A stretch of DNA of 64,000 bases from the NCBI RefSeq assembly GCF_013106755.1, contig NZ_WHPF01000001.1, forward strand, positions 248,001 through 312,000. Direction: 5' to 3'. The position numbers and the translations under genes are program-made. The notes beneath the pieces were generated by a model. That model made no database searches and was not told the DNA's origin. It worked only from the letters and a program-made list of their open reading frames with translations. Shown here piece after piece: positions 7,235 to 15,870 of this stretch (position 1 is the stretch's first letter; the number at the start of each line of letters is the position of its first letter). The DNA comes from Limnovirga soli. Lineage in GTDB: Bacteria > Bacteroidota > Bacteroidia > Chitinophagales > Chitinophagaceae.

Positions 7235-9736
7235 TTAACGCATACCCACTAAAAAAACAGCATTGCTTAACAACAATTTCCCGTTCTCCCAAAACATTCT
7301 GAAAATTATATCGTCGGCAAAAAATACAATATTGCCATTACCATATTCTGTAGCACCTATCACTAAACCATCTTGTATGGTTGGCTTTAATTTACTGCCA
7401 ACAAAACCGCTCACATAACCTGCAGCAGGCAGTACACCTACATTCCAGCCACCTTTTAAATAGTCGTATAGTTTGCCATCCTGTTTAAGTGTATAGTAAA
7501 AATCGGGGTAACCAAATGCCAACGGATGCGTATTATCGAGCACCGCCTTAAAAATGGCACCGGGTATGGCATTGGGTAAATCATCTCTTTCCCTGTTGGC
7601 ATATTTTTTTTGCATGGCATCAGCAGCAGTTAAACTACTGGTATCGTCATCAGATTTTTTTAATGTAATGCCCATATCCATACCGGCAAGTTGCTGCACA
7701 CCACCTTCCAATGCAATAATTTTACCACCTCGCTGTAAAAAGCTTCTTAACTGGGTAGCTATGTTTTTATCGTCGAATGAGCCATAATAACCATCAGGCA
7801 TTATGATCACATCATAGTTGGCAAGGGCATTGCCCAAATTATCTGCCATAATCTGCGTTATAGGATAATGCAGCGACTGATCAAAAAAGTTCCATATTTC
7901 ACCGGCTGCATATGGAGATACCTCATTACCTGTAAGCAAAGCCACTTTAGGTGCTTTTACAAATTTAATATCGGGCGAACCAAAATCGGTACCCGCATCT
8001 ACCATGCCGGTGGCAATGGCATCAGCCTGTATATTGTATTGGCTGCATGCCTGGTTGGTAATCTCTTTCCAATTGGGTACATTACTGGTTTTTAAAACAA
8101 TAAGCGTTCCCCTGTCGTAATTTTTGCCATTATAGGTAAATGGCTTTTCGTTAAAACGCACTTTTACATGGTGCTGCAACAGGTAACTAAGTGCTTTTGC
8201 TGCATTTAAAGATTTATATGGCAGTAATAACCCATACTCGGTGCTAACTGCAGTAGCAGCAGCAAGCGGAACATAGGCTGCAATATCCAGCCTCTCTTTT
8301 ACCCCATAGGCTTTTACGCCATATGCATAAGGTATGCTCCAGGCAGTAATATCATAAGTAGCAGAATCACTGATATAGGTTTTAGGTTCAAACAACACTT
8401 TCAGCAATTTACTTTTTGATTGGTAGGCGGTAATTGCCAGCTGAAAGCCTTCGCCGCTATAGGTTTCTTCCTTGCCCGTAAAATAATTATACCCTTTAAA
8501 ACTGGTAGTATTTACGGTACCGAATTCAATACCGTTGCGCTGTAATAAATCTGCCACACCCTGTAATTTACCGGCATCTGCGGCGGTAAGTACATAGGTT
8601 TTATAATCCGATCCAACTGCATTTCTATTATTATCAAAGAATTTTTTATACTCGGTAATTAGCTTGTCAGCATTTTTTGAAGCCACTTCTAAGGTAGATA
8701 TACCCGTAGTAAAATGGTGTTGTGCCCTGTCAACAAGGGTTAGGGTATCGCCATCACTTGTTCTAATACCCAGACCTGCCCTTATTCCACCCTGTTCAAA
8801 GGTCATTCCAATACCACCATTATAAATGGGGTAAGTATCGCCATAAGAAGGGTACAATAAATCGAACCTTTCTTTGGTAAAGAATAACCATCCGTTGGCA
8901 TCAAAATAACGGGCATTGTTTTTACCAATCAATGTTTGAAAATCTCTTTGCCAGGGCGTTATTACATCGTGATAAGGTTCTGCGGCCGGGGCAAAATAAT
9001 AAGGTTCATTATACCCCTGCTCATGATAATCTACATGCACTTGAGGCAACCAGGCGTTGTATAATTGCATGCGTTGCTGGGTTTCTACCTGTGTTTGCCA
9101 GGCCCAATCACGGTTAAGGTCAAAATTATAATGGTTACTTCTTCCCTGCGGCCATGGCTCCATATGTTCTCTTGCAGAAGGATCCGCATTATAGTTGGTG
9201 CCCACCGCATTATTAAACCAGTTTACATATCTGTCTCTTCCATCTGGATTAATACAAGGGTCAATAACCACTACGGTATTTTTTAGATAGGCGGCTGTTT
9301 GTGTATTATTCGGTTCAACCAATGCATACAACATCAACATAGATGCTTCGCTGGATGCCGGCTCGTTACCATGTACATTATAGCTAAACCAAACTATAGC
9401 GGGGGTGCCATCAGTTACCGGGGCCATTTTATCTTTTGCAAGTCCAGCCAGTCGCAAATTATTTAAGCGGATAGATTCCAGGTTTTTCAGGTGCTCGGGT
9501 GTAGCTATAAATGCCACCATAAGGGGGCGGCCTTCATTAGTGGCACCATACTGTTGTAACTTAATCATATCGGGCCGGGCGGCAGCCACTGCAGCAAAAT
9601 AGTTAAGCACCTGATAGTGGCGCGTAAAATGGGTACCCACTTTATAACCCAGAAATTGTTCCGGAGAAGGCACTGTTTGTGCATGCGTAAAACTAAACGA
9701 CCCAATCAGGCAAAGTACAACGAGTAATTTTTTCAT
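7235..9736 (-). CDS. Secreted M14 zinc carboxypeptidase with glutamine-amidotransferase-like C-terminus
   Basis: An 833-residue protein with a clean signal peptide (MKKLLVVLCLIGSFSFTHAQ); the frame also opens 19 codons upstream, but that extension would bury the signal. The M14 domain covers about residues 30-370: zinc ligands in VHGNEPASSE (H and E) and HVDYHEQG (H), and a late MTFEQGG glutamate as general base. A second domain near residues 620-760 (ALLTGNEVSPYAAGEIW, IIMPDGYYGSF) resembles a class I amidotransferase fold without evident catalytic triad. It probably trims peptides in the periplasm or at the surface. Copies 3 and 4 lie behind its stop codon. Confidence 0.9.
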   Translation of the reverse strand: MKKLLVVLCLIGSFSFTHAQTVPSPEQFLGYKVGTHFTRHYQVLNYFAAVAAARPDMIKLQQYGATNEGRPLMVAFIATPEHLKNLESIRLNNLRLAGLAKDKMAPVTDGTPAIVWFSYNVHGNEPASSEASMLMLYALVEPNNTQTAAYLKNTVVVIDPCINPDGRDRYVNWFNNAVGTNYNADPSAREHMEPWPQGRSNHYNFDLNRDWAWQTQVETQQRMQLYNAWLPQVHVDYHEQGYNEPYYFAPAAEPYHDVITPWQRDFQTLIGKNNARYFDANGWLFFTKERFDLLYPSYGDTYPIYNGGIGMTFEQGGIRAGLGIRTSDGDTLTLVDRAQHHFTTGISTLEVASKNADKLITEYKKFFDNNRNAVGSDYKTYVLTAADAGKLQGVADLLQRNGIEFGTVNTTSFKGYNYFTGKEETYSGEGFQLAITAYQSKSKLLKVLFEPKTYISDSATYDITAWSIPYAYGVKAYGVKERLDIAAYVPLAAATAVSTEYGLLLPYKSLNAAKALSYLLQHHVKVRFNEKPFTYNGKNYDRGTLIVLKTSNVPNWKEITNQACSQYNIQADAIATGMVDAGTDFGSPDIKFVKAPKVALLTGNEVSPYAAGEIWNFFDQSLHYPITQIMADNLGNALANYDVIIMPDGYYGSFDDKNIATQLRSFLQRGGKIIALEGGVQQLAGMDMGITLKKSDDDTSSLTAADAMQKKYANRERDDLPNAIPGAIFKAVLDNTHPLAFGYPDFYYTLKQDGKLYDYLKGGWNVGVLPAAGYVSGFVGSKLKPTIQDGLVIGATEYGNGNIVFFADDIIFRMFWENGKLLLSNAVFLVGMR

Positions 9737-9874
9737 AATCAATATTGTAAGCGGTGAAAATATTGAAAGAAAACCTCGTTGCCAAAAAAGCAATGGAATA
9801 AAACCCTAAAAAAGGATGAGTGCAAAAAAAGCAGCTTTTTATTGTAATTATGCTGCTTAGCAACACCATAATTA

Positions 9875-10153
9875 CTACGCGAAAAGGTGATAGGCAAATA
9901 AACCCAGCACTAAAAAAACATGTACTATTAGCCAAACACGTTGGTATAATGGCCGGTTGTTCCAACGCACTTTCTGGTCAAATGGATCAAAAATAAGTGC
10001 TATTCCCAACTGGCTAACACCTGTCATAAAATCATCAGAAAAAATAATCCAGCATAAGCCGGCTACTACAAAAAAACCATATGCCCATTTGTAAAATGCG
10101 GCTGGCACCTGTTTAGCTGAGGAAGCGTTTTTAATGGGTTGTTCCTGTGTCAT
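9875..10153 (-). CDS. Small two-helix membrane protein
   Basis: A 92-residue protein with a polar N-terminus and two hydrophobic segments (about residues 24-40 and 72-91). The linker IALIFDPFDQKVRWNNRPLY is aromatic and charged and looks conserved in kind with small Bacteroidota membrane proteins of unknown function. It lies upstream of the M14 gene on the same strand with 138 bases between. No enzymatic motif is present and no function is proposed. Confidence 0.65.
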   Translation of the reverse strand: MTQEQPIKNASSAKQVPAAFYKWAYGFFVVAGLCWIIFSDDFMTGVSQLGIALIFDPFDQKVRWNNRPLYQRVWLIVHVFLVLGLFAYHLFA

Positions 10154-10220
10154 AATTTATTTTTTATACTATCTGTTGCAGCAGGGCTACAATTATTACA
10201 GAAAAAAGCAACTATTTTTT

Positions 10221-10290
10221 GTTACCGGCATTGGTTCATCTGGCATCACCGCTTGCCACGCCCGGTTCGGGGTTCCAGCTTTGTGGCGGC
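10221..10290 (+). repeat. Interspersed repeat copy 5 (forward, C core)
   Basis: GTTACCGGCA arm at 10221, core CTTGCCACGCCCGGTTCGGG, GGCGGC arm ending at 10290. With copy 6 it encloses the secreted protein gene at 10543. Confidence 0.85.
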
Positions 10291-10451
10291 ATTAATACAA
10301 TAAAATGTATTGCACCATATACACTATTTATTTCTTCACCATCAACCAGCAATCAATGCGTTTAAATACTACTTGTAGAAAATAAACGCTAATTGGTAGC
10401 GGCATTTTTGGTATTGAACGCTTTTAGCATTTCTTAACTTTTAATGCCAGC

Positions 10452-10459
10452 TAGTTTTG
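10452..10459 (+). promoter_or_regulatory. -7 box upstream of the secreted protein gene
   Basis: TAGTTTTG matches TAnnTTTG, 84 bases before the ATG at 10543. The -33 element is not recognisable. Confidence 0.3.
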
Positions 10460-10542
10460 TGTTACGAAAGAAAACAAAGCTGGTTACAGCAACCATTTTC
10501 TATCAAAAAAAACATTCAATAAACATTAAAAAAAAAGCAATC

Positions 10543-10926
10543 ATGAAAATTAAATTATTCAGCATCACATTGGGTTTGGCCGCATTATTAATGGTAAATA
10601 CCAGCTTTGCAGCCACTACAAAAACAAAAGACAATGGCTACACCGTACACACAATTGTAGAAGGCAGAGATGCTACTGTAGCCTATAACCACAAGGGCGA
10701 GTGGGTATATACCATTCAGCAGTTTAACATGGATAATCTGGACAAACAACTGATTGATAAAATAAAAACTGTGTTTGATAAATACACCATTAGCGGTATT
10801 CAAAAAATTGAGCAGCCGGGTTATAGCGATGTATATATTGCCTATCTGGAAAATGCCAGTTCGTATAAAACCATCAGCATTAGCAATGATGAAGTTTCCT
10901 TGCTACAGGATATTGAAAAAATATAA
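10543..10926 (+). CDS. Small secreted protein, possibly PepSY-like
   Basis: A 127-residue protein beginning with a signal peptide (MKIKLFSITLGLAALLMVNTSFA). The frame extends 33 codons further upstream, but a poly-A-rich stretch directly before this ATG and the signal peptide fix the start. The mature part has alternating strands and a helix (LDKQLIDKIKTVFDKY), then strands ending in SDVYIAYLEN, a pattern resembling the two-layer PepSY-like periplasmic proteins of Bacteroidota. Function unknown. A tandem hairpin terminator follows, and repeat copies 5 and 6 lie on either side. Confidence 0.75.
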   Translation: MKIKLFSITLGLAALLMVNTSFAATTKTKDNGYTVHTIVEGRDATVAYNHKGEWVYTIQQFNMDNLDKQLIDKIKTVFDKYTISGIQKIEQPGYSDVYIAYLENASSYKTISISNDEVSLLQDIEKI

Positions 10927-10967
10927 TTACTCCATTATACATTTTTCTTGTTTGGTTTATTTGGTAT

Positions 10968-11026
10968 AAGCCCGTTGCATTTTTGCAATGGGCTTTTTGT
11001 TGCCTTTTTATACAGGCAACAAAAAA
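10968..11026 (+). terminator. Tandem hairpin terminator
   Basis: First hairpin AAGCCCGTTGCA / TGCAATGGGCTT (one G-T pair, loop TTTT) followed by TTT; it runs straight into a second, TTTTTGTTGCC / GGCAACAAAAA. Forty-two bases after the stop at 10926. Confidence 0.75.
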
Positions 11027-11171
11027 CTTTTTAGGTGCCCATATGTTAAAGCGCTATTCTAAAACTTGCTATTTATACATCTTATTTTACGTATGCACAA
11101 CTGCTTAATTTTTTTATTTGCATTGCATTAAATGCGGCTATGATTTTGTTTTATTGATTGCCCATGAAATA

Positions 11172-11230
11172 GTTGCCATAAAAACCGAACGATAAACCGA
11201 GCGTGGCAAGTAAAGTTGCATAGAATTACG
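11172..11230 (-). repeat. Interspersed repeat copy 6 (reverse, C core)
   Basis: GTTGCCATAAAA arm at 11172, core AACCGAGCGTGGCAAGTAAA. The CCGGC arm is degraded, so the right end is uncertain. The half TTTATCGTTCGG is unique to this copy. Confidence 0.7.
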
Positions 11231-11267
11231 TAAGTTGGGCTCCAAATAATTTTAAAAACCATTGTTC

Positions 11268-13256
11268 ATGAAAAAGTATATAGTTATTTTGATTGTTTTG
11301 GCTGTGGTGCAAGTTCAGGCACAAACCAAAAGACCGCTTACACCAAAGGATGTATATCGCTTACAGGATATTAATGCCCCACAGGTTTCGCCGGATGGCC
11401 AGTGGATTGCCTACGAATTAAGCACTGTAGATAGCGCCAAGGACAAACGCAATACCCATTTGTGGATGATTAGCTGGGATGGCACTCAACAGCTGCAATT
11501 AACCAATAGCGCAGGCAGCGAATCATCGCCTAAGTTTAGTCCGGACGGCCGTTTTATTTCTTTCTTATCCGACCGTAAAACAGGTGATGATGATAAAAAC
11601 GACCAAAACCAGTTATGGCTTTTAGACAGGCGTGGCGGCGAGGGTAAAAAAATTACCAGCGTAAAAGGAGATATTAGTAATTATATCTGGAGCCCCGATG
11701 GTAAAAAAGTTTTATTGGTAATGCAAGACGAAGATTTTACCGATACCGCTTCATCAGAAGTGCGTACCCCATATGTAATAGACCGCTACCATTTTAAACA
11801 GGATTATGTGGGCTATCTTGACAGGCGGGCTACTCATTTGTATTTGCTGGATATAAACACCCAAACCATCGATACCCTAACCACCGGTAAATATGATGAA
11901 GTTGATCCCGATTTTAGTCCCGATGGCAAACGCATTGTATTTGCCAGTAACCGCACCGCAGAGCCGGATAAAAATGAGAATACAGATATTTATATAATGG
12001 ATACAAAACCCGGTGCTGCAATGCAACAATTAACAACCTGGCCGGGTACAGACCATTCACCTATATTTAGCCCTGATGGTACAACCATTGCTTACCTGCA
12101 AGGCACCAGCAGCGAGGCTTTTAACATGTATGGCTTAAATATGGTTGCTACTATAAACGTTTCAGGTGGCAGCCCGGTATTATTATCAAAAAATACCGAT
12201 AGAAATATACACAATATATGCTGGAGTAAAGATGGCAAAGCCATTGTTGGTTTAATGGATGATGACCGCAGTGTAAATATTGTTTCCTTTAAAACCGGTA
12301 GCGGCACCATGGAAAAATTATTTACCGGCGAACAGGCTTTTTACGATATACAGCTAAACCCCGCCAGCGGCGCCTATGCAACCTTATTCACCAATATAAC
12401 CACCCCTATTGAAATTTACGCTTTAGAAAACGGCAATAACCGCCAAATAACCCATGTGCAGGATTCCTTTACAAGTCCACTGCAAATAGCTACTGCAAGC
12501 GGTTTTAAAAGCAAAAGTAAAGATGGTACTATTGTATCAGGTATATTATACAAACCGGTAAATGCAGTAGCCGGCGCCAAATTACCATTGGTATTATATA
12601 TACATGGCGGCCCTGTGGCACAGGATAATTTTGAGTTCGACATTATTGCGCAAACTATGGCCAGTGCCGGTTATGCTGTTGCTCAAGTAAATTACAGGGG
12701 CAGTGATGGCCGTGGGCTGGATTATATTCGTGCCATTTATTCCGATTGGGGCAATAAAGAAGTAATGGATATTTTAGGGGCTGCCGATTACCTGGTTGCA
12801 CAGGGCATTGCCGATGCCAACCGTATAGGTATGTGCGGATGGAGTTATGGTGGCATACTCACCGATTATACAATTGCCAGCGATACCCGCATTAAAGCCG
12901 CCTGCAGCGGTGCTGGCAGTGCATTACAACTAAGCATGTATGGGTACGACCAGTACATTACCCAATACGAAACCGAGCTGGGTGTGCCATGGAAAAATAT
13001 GGACAAATGGATTAAACTCTCCTACCCCTTCTTTAAAGCCGATAAAATAAAAACGCCAACTCTTTTTATGGCAGCCGAAAAAGATTTTAATGTACCAACT
13101 ATTGGTGCCGAGCAAATGTACCAGGCCTTACAATCAAACGGGGTGCCTACGCAATTGGTCATTTATCCTGGGCAACACCATGGTATTAGCACGCCAAGCT
13201 ATCAGGTAGATAAATACACCCGTTATGTAAACTGGTTTAATACTTATCTTAAATAG
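11268..13256 (+). CDS. Secreted S9 family peptidase (acyl-aminoacyl or prolyl oligopeptidase type)
   Basis: A 662-residue serine peptidase with a signal peptide ending in VQVQAQ. The ATG at 11268 is preferred over a TTG six bases upstream. Residues 30-400 form a beta-propeller with PD40-like repeats (APQVSPDGQWIAYE, SPKFSPDGRFISFLSD, DPDFSPDGKRIVFASN). The alpha/beta-hydrolase domain shows the triad: nucleophile S526 in GWSYGG, the aspartate in AAEKDFNVP and the histidine in PGQHHG. It cleaves short peptides in the periplasm. Repeat copy 6 lies just upstream, copy 7 just downstream. Confidence 0.93.
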   Translation: MKKYIVILIVLAVVQVQAQTKRPLTPKDVYRLQDINAPQVSPDGQWIAYELSTVDSAKDKRNTHLWMISWDGTQQLQLTNSAGSESSPKFSPDGRFISFLSDRKTGDDDKNDQNQLWLLDRRGGEGKKITSVKGDISNYIWSPDGKKVLLVMQDEDFTDTASSEVRTPYVIDRYHFKQDYVGYLDRRATHLYLLDINTQTIDTLTTGKYDEVDPDFSPDGKRIVFASNRTAEPDKNENTDIYIMDTKPGAAMQQLTTWPGTDHSPIFSPDGTTIAYLQGTSSEAFNMYGLNMVATINVSGGSPVLLSKNTDRNIHNICWSKDGKAIVGLMDDDRSVNIVSFKTGSGTMEKLFTGEQAFYDIQLNPASGAYATLFTNITTPIEIYALENGNNRQITHVQDSFTSPLQIATASGFKSKSKDGTIVSGILYKPVNAVAGAKLPLVLYIHGGPVAQDNFEFDIIAQTMASAGYAVAQVNYRGSDGRGLDYIRAIYSDWGNKEVMDILGAADYLVAQGIADANRIGMCGWSYGGILTDYTIASDTRIKAACSGAGSALQLSMYGYDQYITQYETELGVPWKNMDKWIKLSYPFFKADKIKTPTLFMAAEKDFNVPTIGAEQMYQALQSNGVPTQLVIYPGQHHGISTPSYQVDKYTRYVNWFNTYLK

Positions 13257-13265
13257 ATTAGTAAT

Positions 13266-13340
13266 GTGGTAGCCGGCTGTAGAATAACTATTTGGCTTTA
13301 CTTGTGTCACTCACTTGTACTGCCGGATTATATAAGGAGC
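13266..13340 (+). repeat. Interspersed repeat copy 7 (forward, B core)
   Basis: GCCGGC arm at 13272, core CTTGTGTCACTCACTTGTAC at 13301. The TGGCRGC arm is weak, so the right end is approximate. With copy 8 it encloses the gene at 13553. Confidence 0.8.
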
Positions 13341-13460
13341 TTTTTTAATACAATAGCTTAACTTATGCAAAATTGCAGAACAAAGTGATTTTATGCACAA
13401 TGAGTTTATGCAGCTACAAAGCTATTTACCAAGGTAAAACCTGATTGTATACAATTAGTT

Positions 13461-13495
13461 TATTAAAGGAATAACAGCAGGTTATTCCTTTAATA
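13461..13495. terminator. 15-bp hairpin, orientation undecided
   Basis: TATTAAAGGAATAAC pairs perfectly with GTTATTCCTTTAATA around the loop AGCAG. It is 200 bases after the S9 stop and 58 bases before the next start. It could end the S9 transcript or shape the leader of the downstream gene. Confidence 0.5.
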
Positions 13496-13552
13496 TTTAA
13501 ATAATGGCATCGGTATTAAGCTCAAAAAAAAAGTAATAAAAGCATCAACTTA

Positions 13553-14032
13553 ATGAAAAAAAAGGTATGGAAACTGGCACTTCCATTAAGCATTATTTTG
13601 ATATTTAGTTTTACCAAATGGTGGTACACTTTACCAGAAGATGCACCCGATACTGTTTTTACTGGTTTTCCATTACCCTTTGTTTGTAATGGATGGCATA
13701 CTTCTATGTCATTACAAATATTTGTAATGGAGTTTTTAATTGACTGGCTTGTTTACTTTGCTGCTACCTACCTGTTAATTTGGTTGATTATGCGGTATTT
13801 GCACATAAATAAAATACCCAAACTAATTATAATTCCGATGATTTTAATAGCTATGTTAATTGCTATATTTAGTATTTGGGTAGCAGCATTTACAGAAAAC
13901 CTGTTTTATGTAAAGCGCAATTTTAAGATGGAAGTAATAGCAACCGGTTATATGTTTATATGGCAACAAAATCCTGAACATGATTATTATAAATTCCATC
14001 CTGAAAGAAAAGTAGAAAAAACTCCAAACTGA
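13553..14032 (+). CDS. Small integral membrane protein of unknown function
   Basis: A 159-residue protein with an N-terminal hydrophobic stretch (residues 6-22), two adjoining membrane segments near 62-84 and a further one near 89-115, and a soluble lysine-rich tail. The base composition is more AT-rich than that of its neighbours. I do not recognise a family. It sits alone between repeat copies 7 and 8, which face each other around it, and has its own poly-A stretch before the ATG. Expression and function cannot be judged from sequence. Confidence 0.65.
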   Translation: MKKKVWKLALPLSIILIFSFTKWWYTLPEDAPDTVFTGFPLPFVCNGWHTSMSLQIFVMEFLIDWLVYFAATYLLIWLIMRYLHINKIPKLIIIPMILIAMLIAIFSIWVAAFTENLFYVKRNFKMEVIATGYMFIWQQNPEHDYYKFHPERKVEKTPN

Positions 14033-14078
14033 TACTAATTAACTAACCTGCTTGTAACGCCCATAATGAATGTAAAAC

Positions 14079-14150
14079 TGCTGCATAAAGTATCTGCCAG
14101 CACAAGAGTGCGACGCAAGTAAAGCCAGGTTAAGTATTACTATTTGGCCA
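14079..14150 (-). repeat. Interspersed repeat copy 8 (reverse, A core)
   Basis: Core CACAAGAGTGCGACGCAAGT at 14101, with degraded arms (GCTGCATAAA on the left, TTTGGCCA on the right). Confidence 0.75.
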
Positions 14151-14175
14151 ATAATAATGGAATAAAAACAATAAA

Positions 14176-14205
14176 AAAAGGCAACCATTTAACTGATTGC
14201 CTTTT
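14176..14205 (-). terminator. Terminator of gltD
   Basis: On the minus strand AAAAGGCAA pairs with TTGCCTTTT around a 12-base loop, followed by a T-run (TTTTTTTATTG when the preceding bases are read on that strand). It lies 19 bases after the gltD stop. Confidence 0.7.
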
Positions 14206-14223
14206 ATAAAAAAGTAGTACTTG

Positions 14224-15747
14224 TTAGTATCCAATTGGCTTTAAGGGCACATGACCTGCAAAGCTTTCATCTTTACTTTCAAGTAAGGAATAGCCCATTA
14301 AAAACTCATCGGTTTTACGGGCACATTCACGGCCTTCGCTAATGGCCCAAACCACCAGCGATTGGCCACGGCGCATATCGCCGCAAGTAAATACTTTTGA
14401 AATATTGGTTTGAAATGCTTTTTCACCAGCTTTTACATTACCACGCTCATCCAGTTCAACACCAAGTTCTTCAATCATGCCTTCGTGTTGCGGGTGTACA
14501 AAACCCATGGCCAGTAATGCAAGTTCGCAAGGTATTTCCCTTTCGCTGCCTTCTCTTTCTATAAAGCTGGCAGGGCGGCCATCTTCGGTTATTTTCCACT
14601 CAAGGTCTACAATACGTAAGGCCTTAAGTTTACCATTTTCGTCGCCAATAAAACTTTTAGTAGCAACCGCCCATTGGCGTTCACAACCTTCTTCGTGGGA
14701 GGAAGATGTTTTTAACGTCATAGGATATGTTGGCCATGGCATATGTTGTGTGCGGCCTGCCGGTGGCTGGGGCAATAACTCGAATTGTGTGATGGAAGCT
14801 GCACCATGACGATTTGAAGTACCTACACAGTCGCTGCCGGTATCGCCACCGCCAATAACCACTACATGTTTACCTTTTGCGCTTAATTCTTCGAAATGAA
14901 TATTGCTTTCAATATTTGGGTTTGCCAATGGATCTTTACCTGCAACGCGTTTGTTTTGTTGTTTTAAAAACTGCATGGCATAGTAAACACCACTAAGTTC
15001 ACGTCCGGAAATGGCTAAATCTCTTGGAGAGGTAGAACCACCGGATAGTACAATGGCATGGTATTCCCTCATCAGATCGTTAAGGCTAACATTTACGCCC
15101 ACATTGGCATTGTATTTAAATACTACACCTTCCTCTTCCATTAAAGCTACCCGCCTGTCTATTACCCATTTTTCCATTTTAAAATCGGGTATGCCATAAC
15201 GTAGTAAACCGCCGGCGGCATCGTCTCTTTCAAATACGGTAACGGTATGCCCTGCATAGTTAAGCTGGGCGGCGGCGGCTAAACCTGCCGGACCAGAACC
15301 TACAACAGCCACTTTTTTGCCTGTGCGAATATTGGGCTTACGGGCTTTTACAAAACCTTTATCAAAAGCTATTTCAATAATATGTTTTTCAATTTCTTCG
15401 ATAGCGATTGCCGGCTGGTTGATACCCAGTACACAAGCACTTTCGCATGGTGCGGGGCAGATGCGGCCGGTAAACTCAGGGAAATTATTGGTGGAAGTAA
15501 GAATATCGTATGCTTCTTTCCAGTTTTTATCGTACACGGCATCATTAAACTCGGGAATTACATTGCCTAAGGGACAACCATTATGGCAGAAGGGAATTCC
15601 GCAGTTCATACAACGGCTGGCCTGCTGATTTAATTTTTCATCGGGGAAACGCTGTACAAATTCTTTATAATCCTGTAAACGCTCCTGCACGGGCCTTTTA
15701 GAAGGCAGTTCTCTTGTAAACTCTAAAAATCCTGTTGGTTTACCCAT
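14224..15747 (-). CDS. gltD: Glutamate synthase small subunit
   Basis: A 507-residue NADPH-dependent subunit of glutamate synthase. It passes electrons from NADPH through FAD and two [4Fe-4S] clusters to GltB. The N-terminal cysteines ([14 protein letters not shown], then CPAPCESAC) bind the clusters. The FAD motif is [12 protein letters not shown] and the NADPH motif [13 protein letters not shown]. Length equals that of bacterial GltD. It lies downstream of gltB on the same strand with a 118-base gap that holds repeat copy 9, so the operon is interrupted by the repeat but has no visible terminator in between. Confidence 0.96.
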   Translation of the reverse strand: MGKPTGFLEFTRELPSKRPVQERLQDYKEFVQRFPDEKLNQQASRCMNCGIPFCHNGCPLGNVIPEFNDAVYDKNWKEAYDILTSTNNFPEFTGRICPAPCESACVLGINQPAIAIEEIEKHIIEIAFDKGFVKARKPNIRTGKKVAVVGSGPAGLAAAAQLNYAGHTVTVFERDDAAGGLLRYGIPDFKMEKWVIDRRVALMEEEGVVFKYNANVGVNVSLNDLMREYHAIVLSGGSTSPRDLAISGRELSGVYYAMQFLKQQNKRVAGKDPLANPNIESNIHFEELSAKGKHVVVIGGGDTGSDCVGTSNRHGAASITQFELLPQPPAGRTQHMPWPTYPMTLKTSSSHEEGCERQWAVATKSFIGDENGKLKALRIVDLEWKITEDGRPASFIEREGSEREIPCELALLAMGFVHPQHEGMIEELGVELDERGNVKAGEKAFQTNISKVFTCGDMRRGQSLVVWAISEGRECARKTDEFLMGYSLLESKDESFAGHVPLKPIGY

Positions 15748-15818
15748 GATGTATTATAAGTTTTACGTTATAAGTTATTTGTTTAAAACAGGGCATTTGT
15801 TTGTGCTTTGCTCATTAT

Positions 15819-15870
15819 TGTGCTGAACGTACAAGTGAGTGACACAAGCGGCGATGCCCATAGTACTATT
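15819..15870 (-). repeat. Interspersed repeat copy 9 (reverse, B core)
   Basis: Core GTACAAGTGAGTGACACAAG at 15829 in the gap between gltB and gltD. The arms are short or degraded, and the end of the unit may reach the gltB stop codon. Confidence 0.7.
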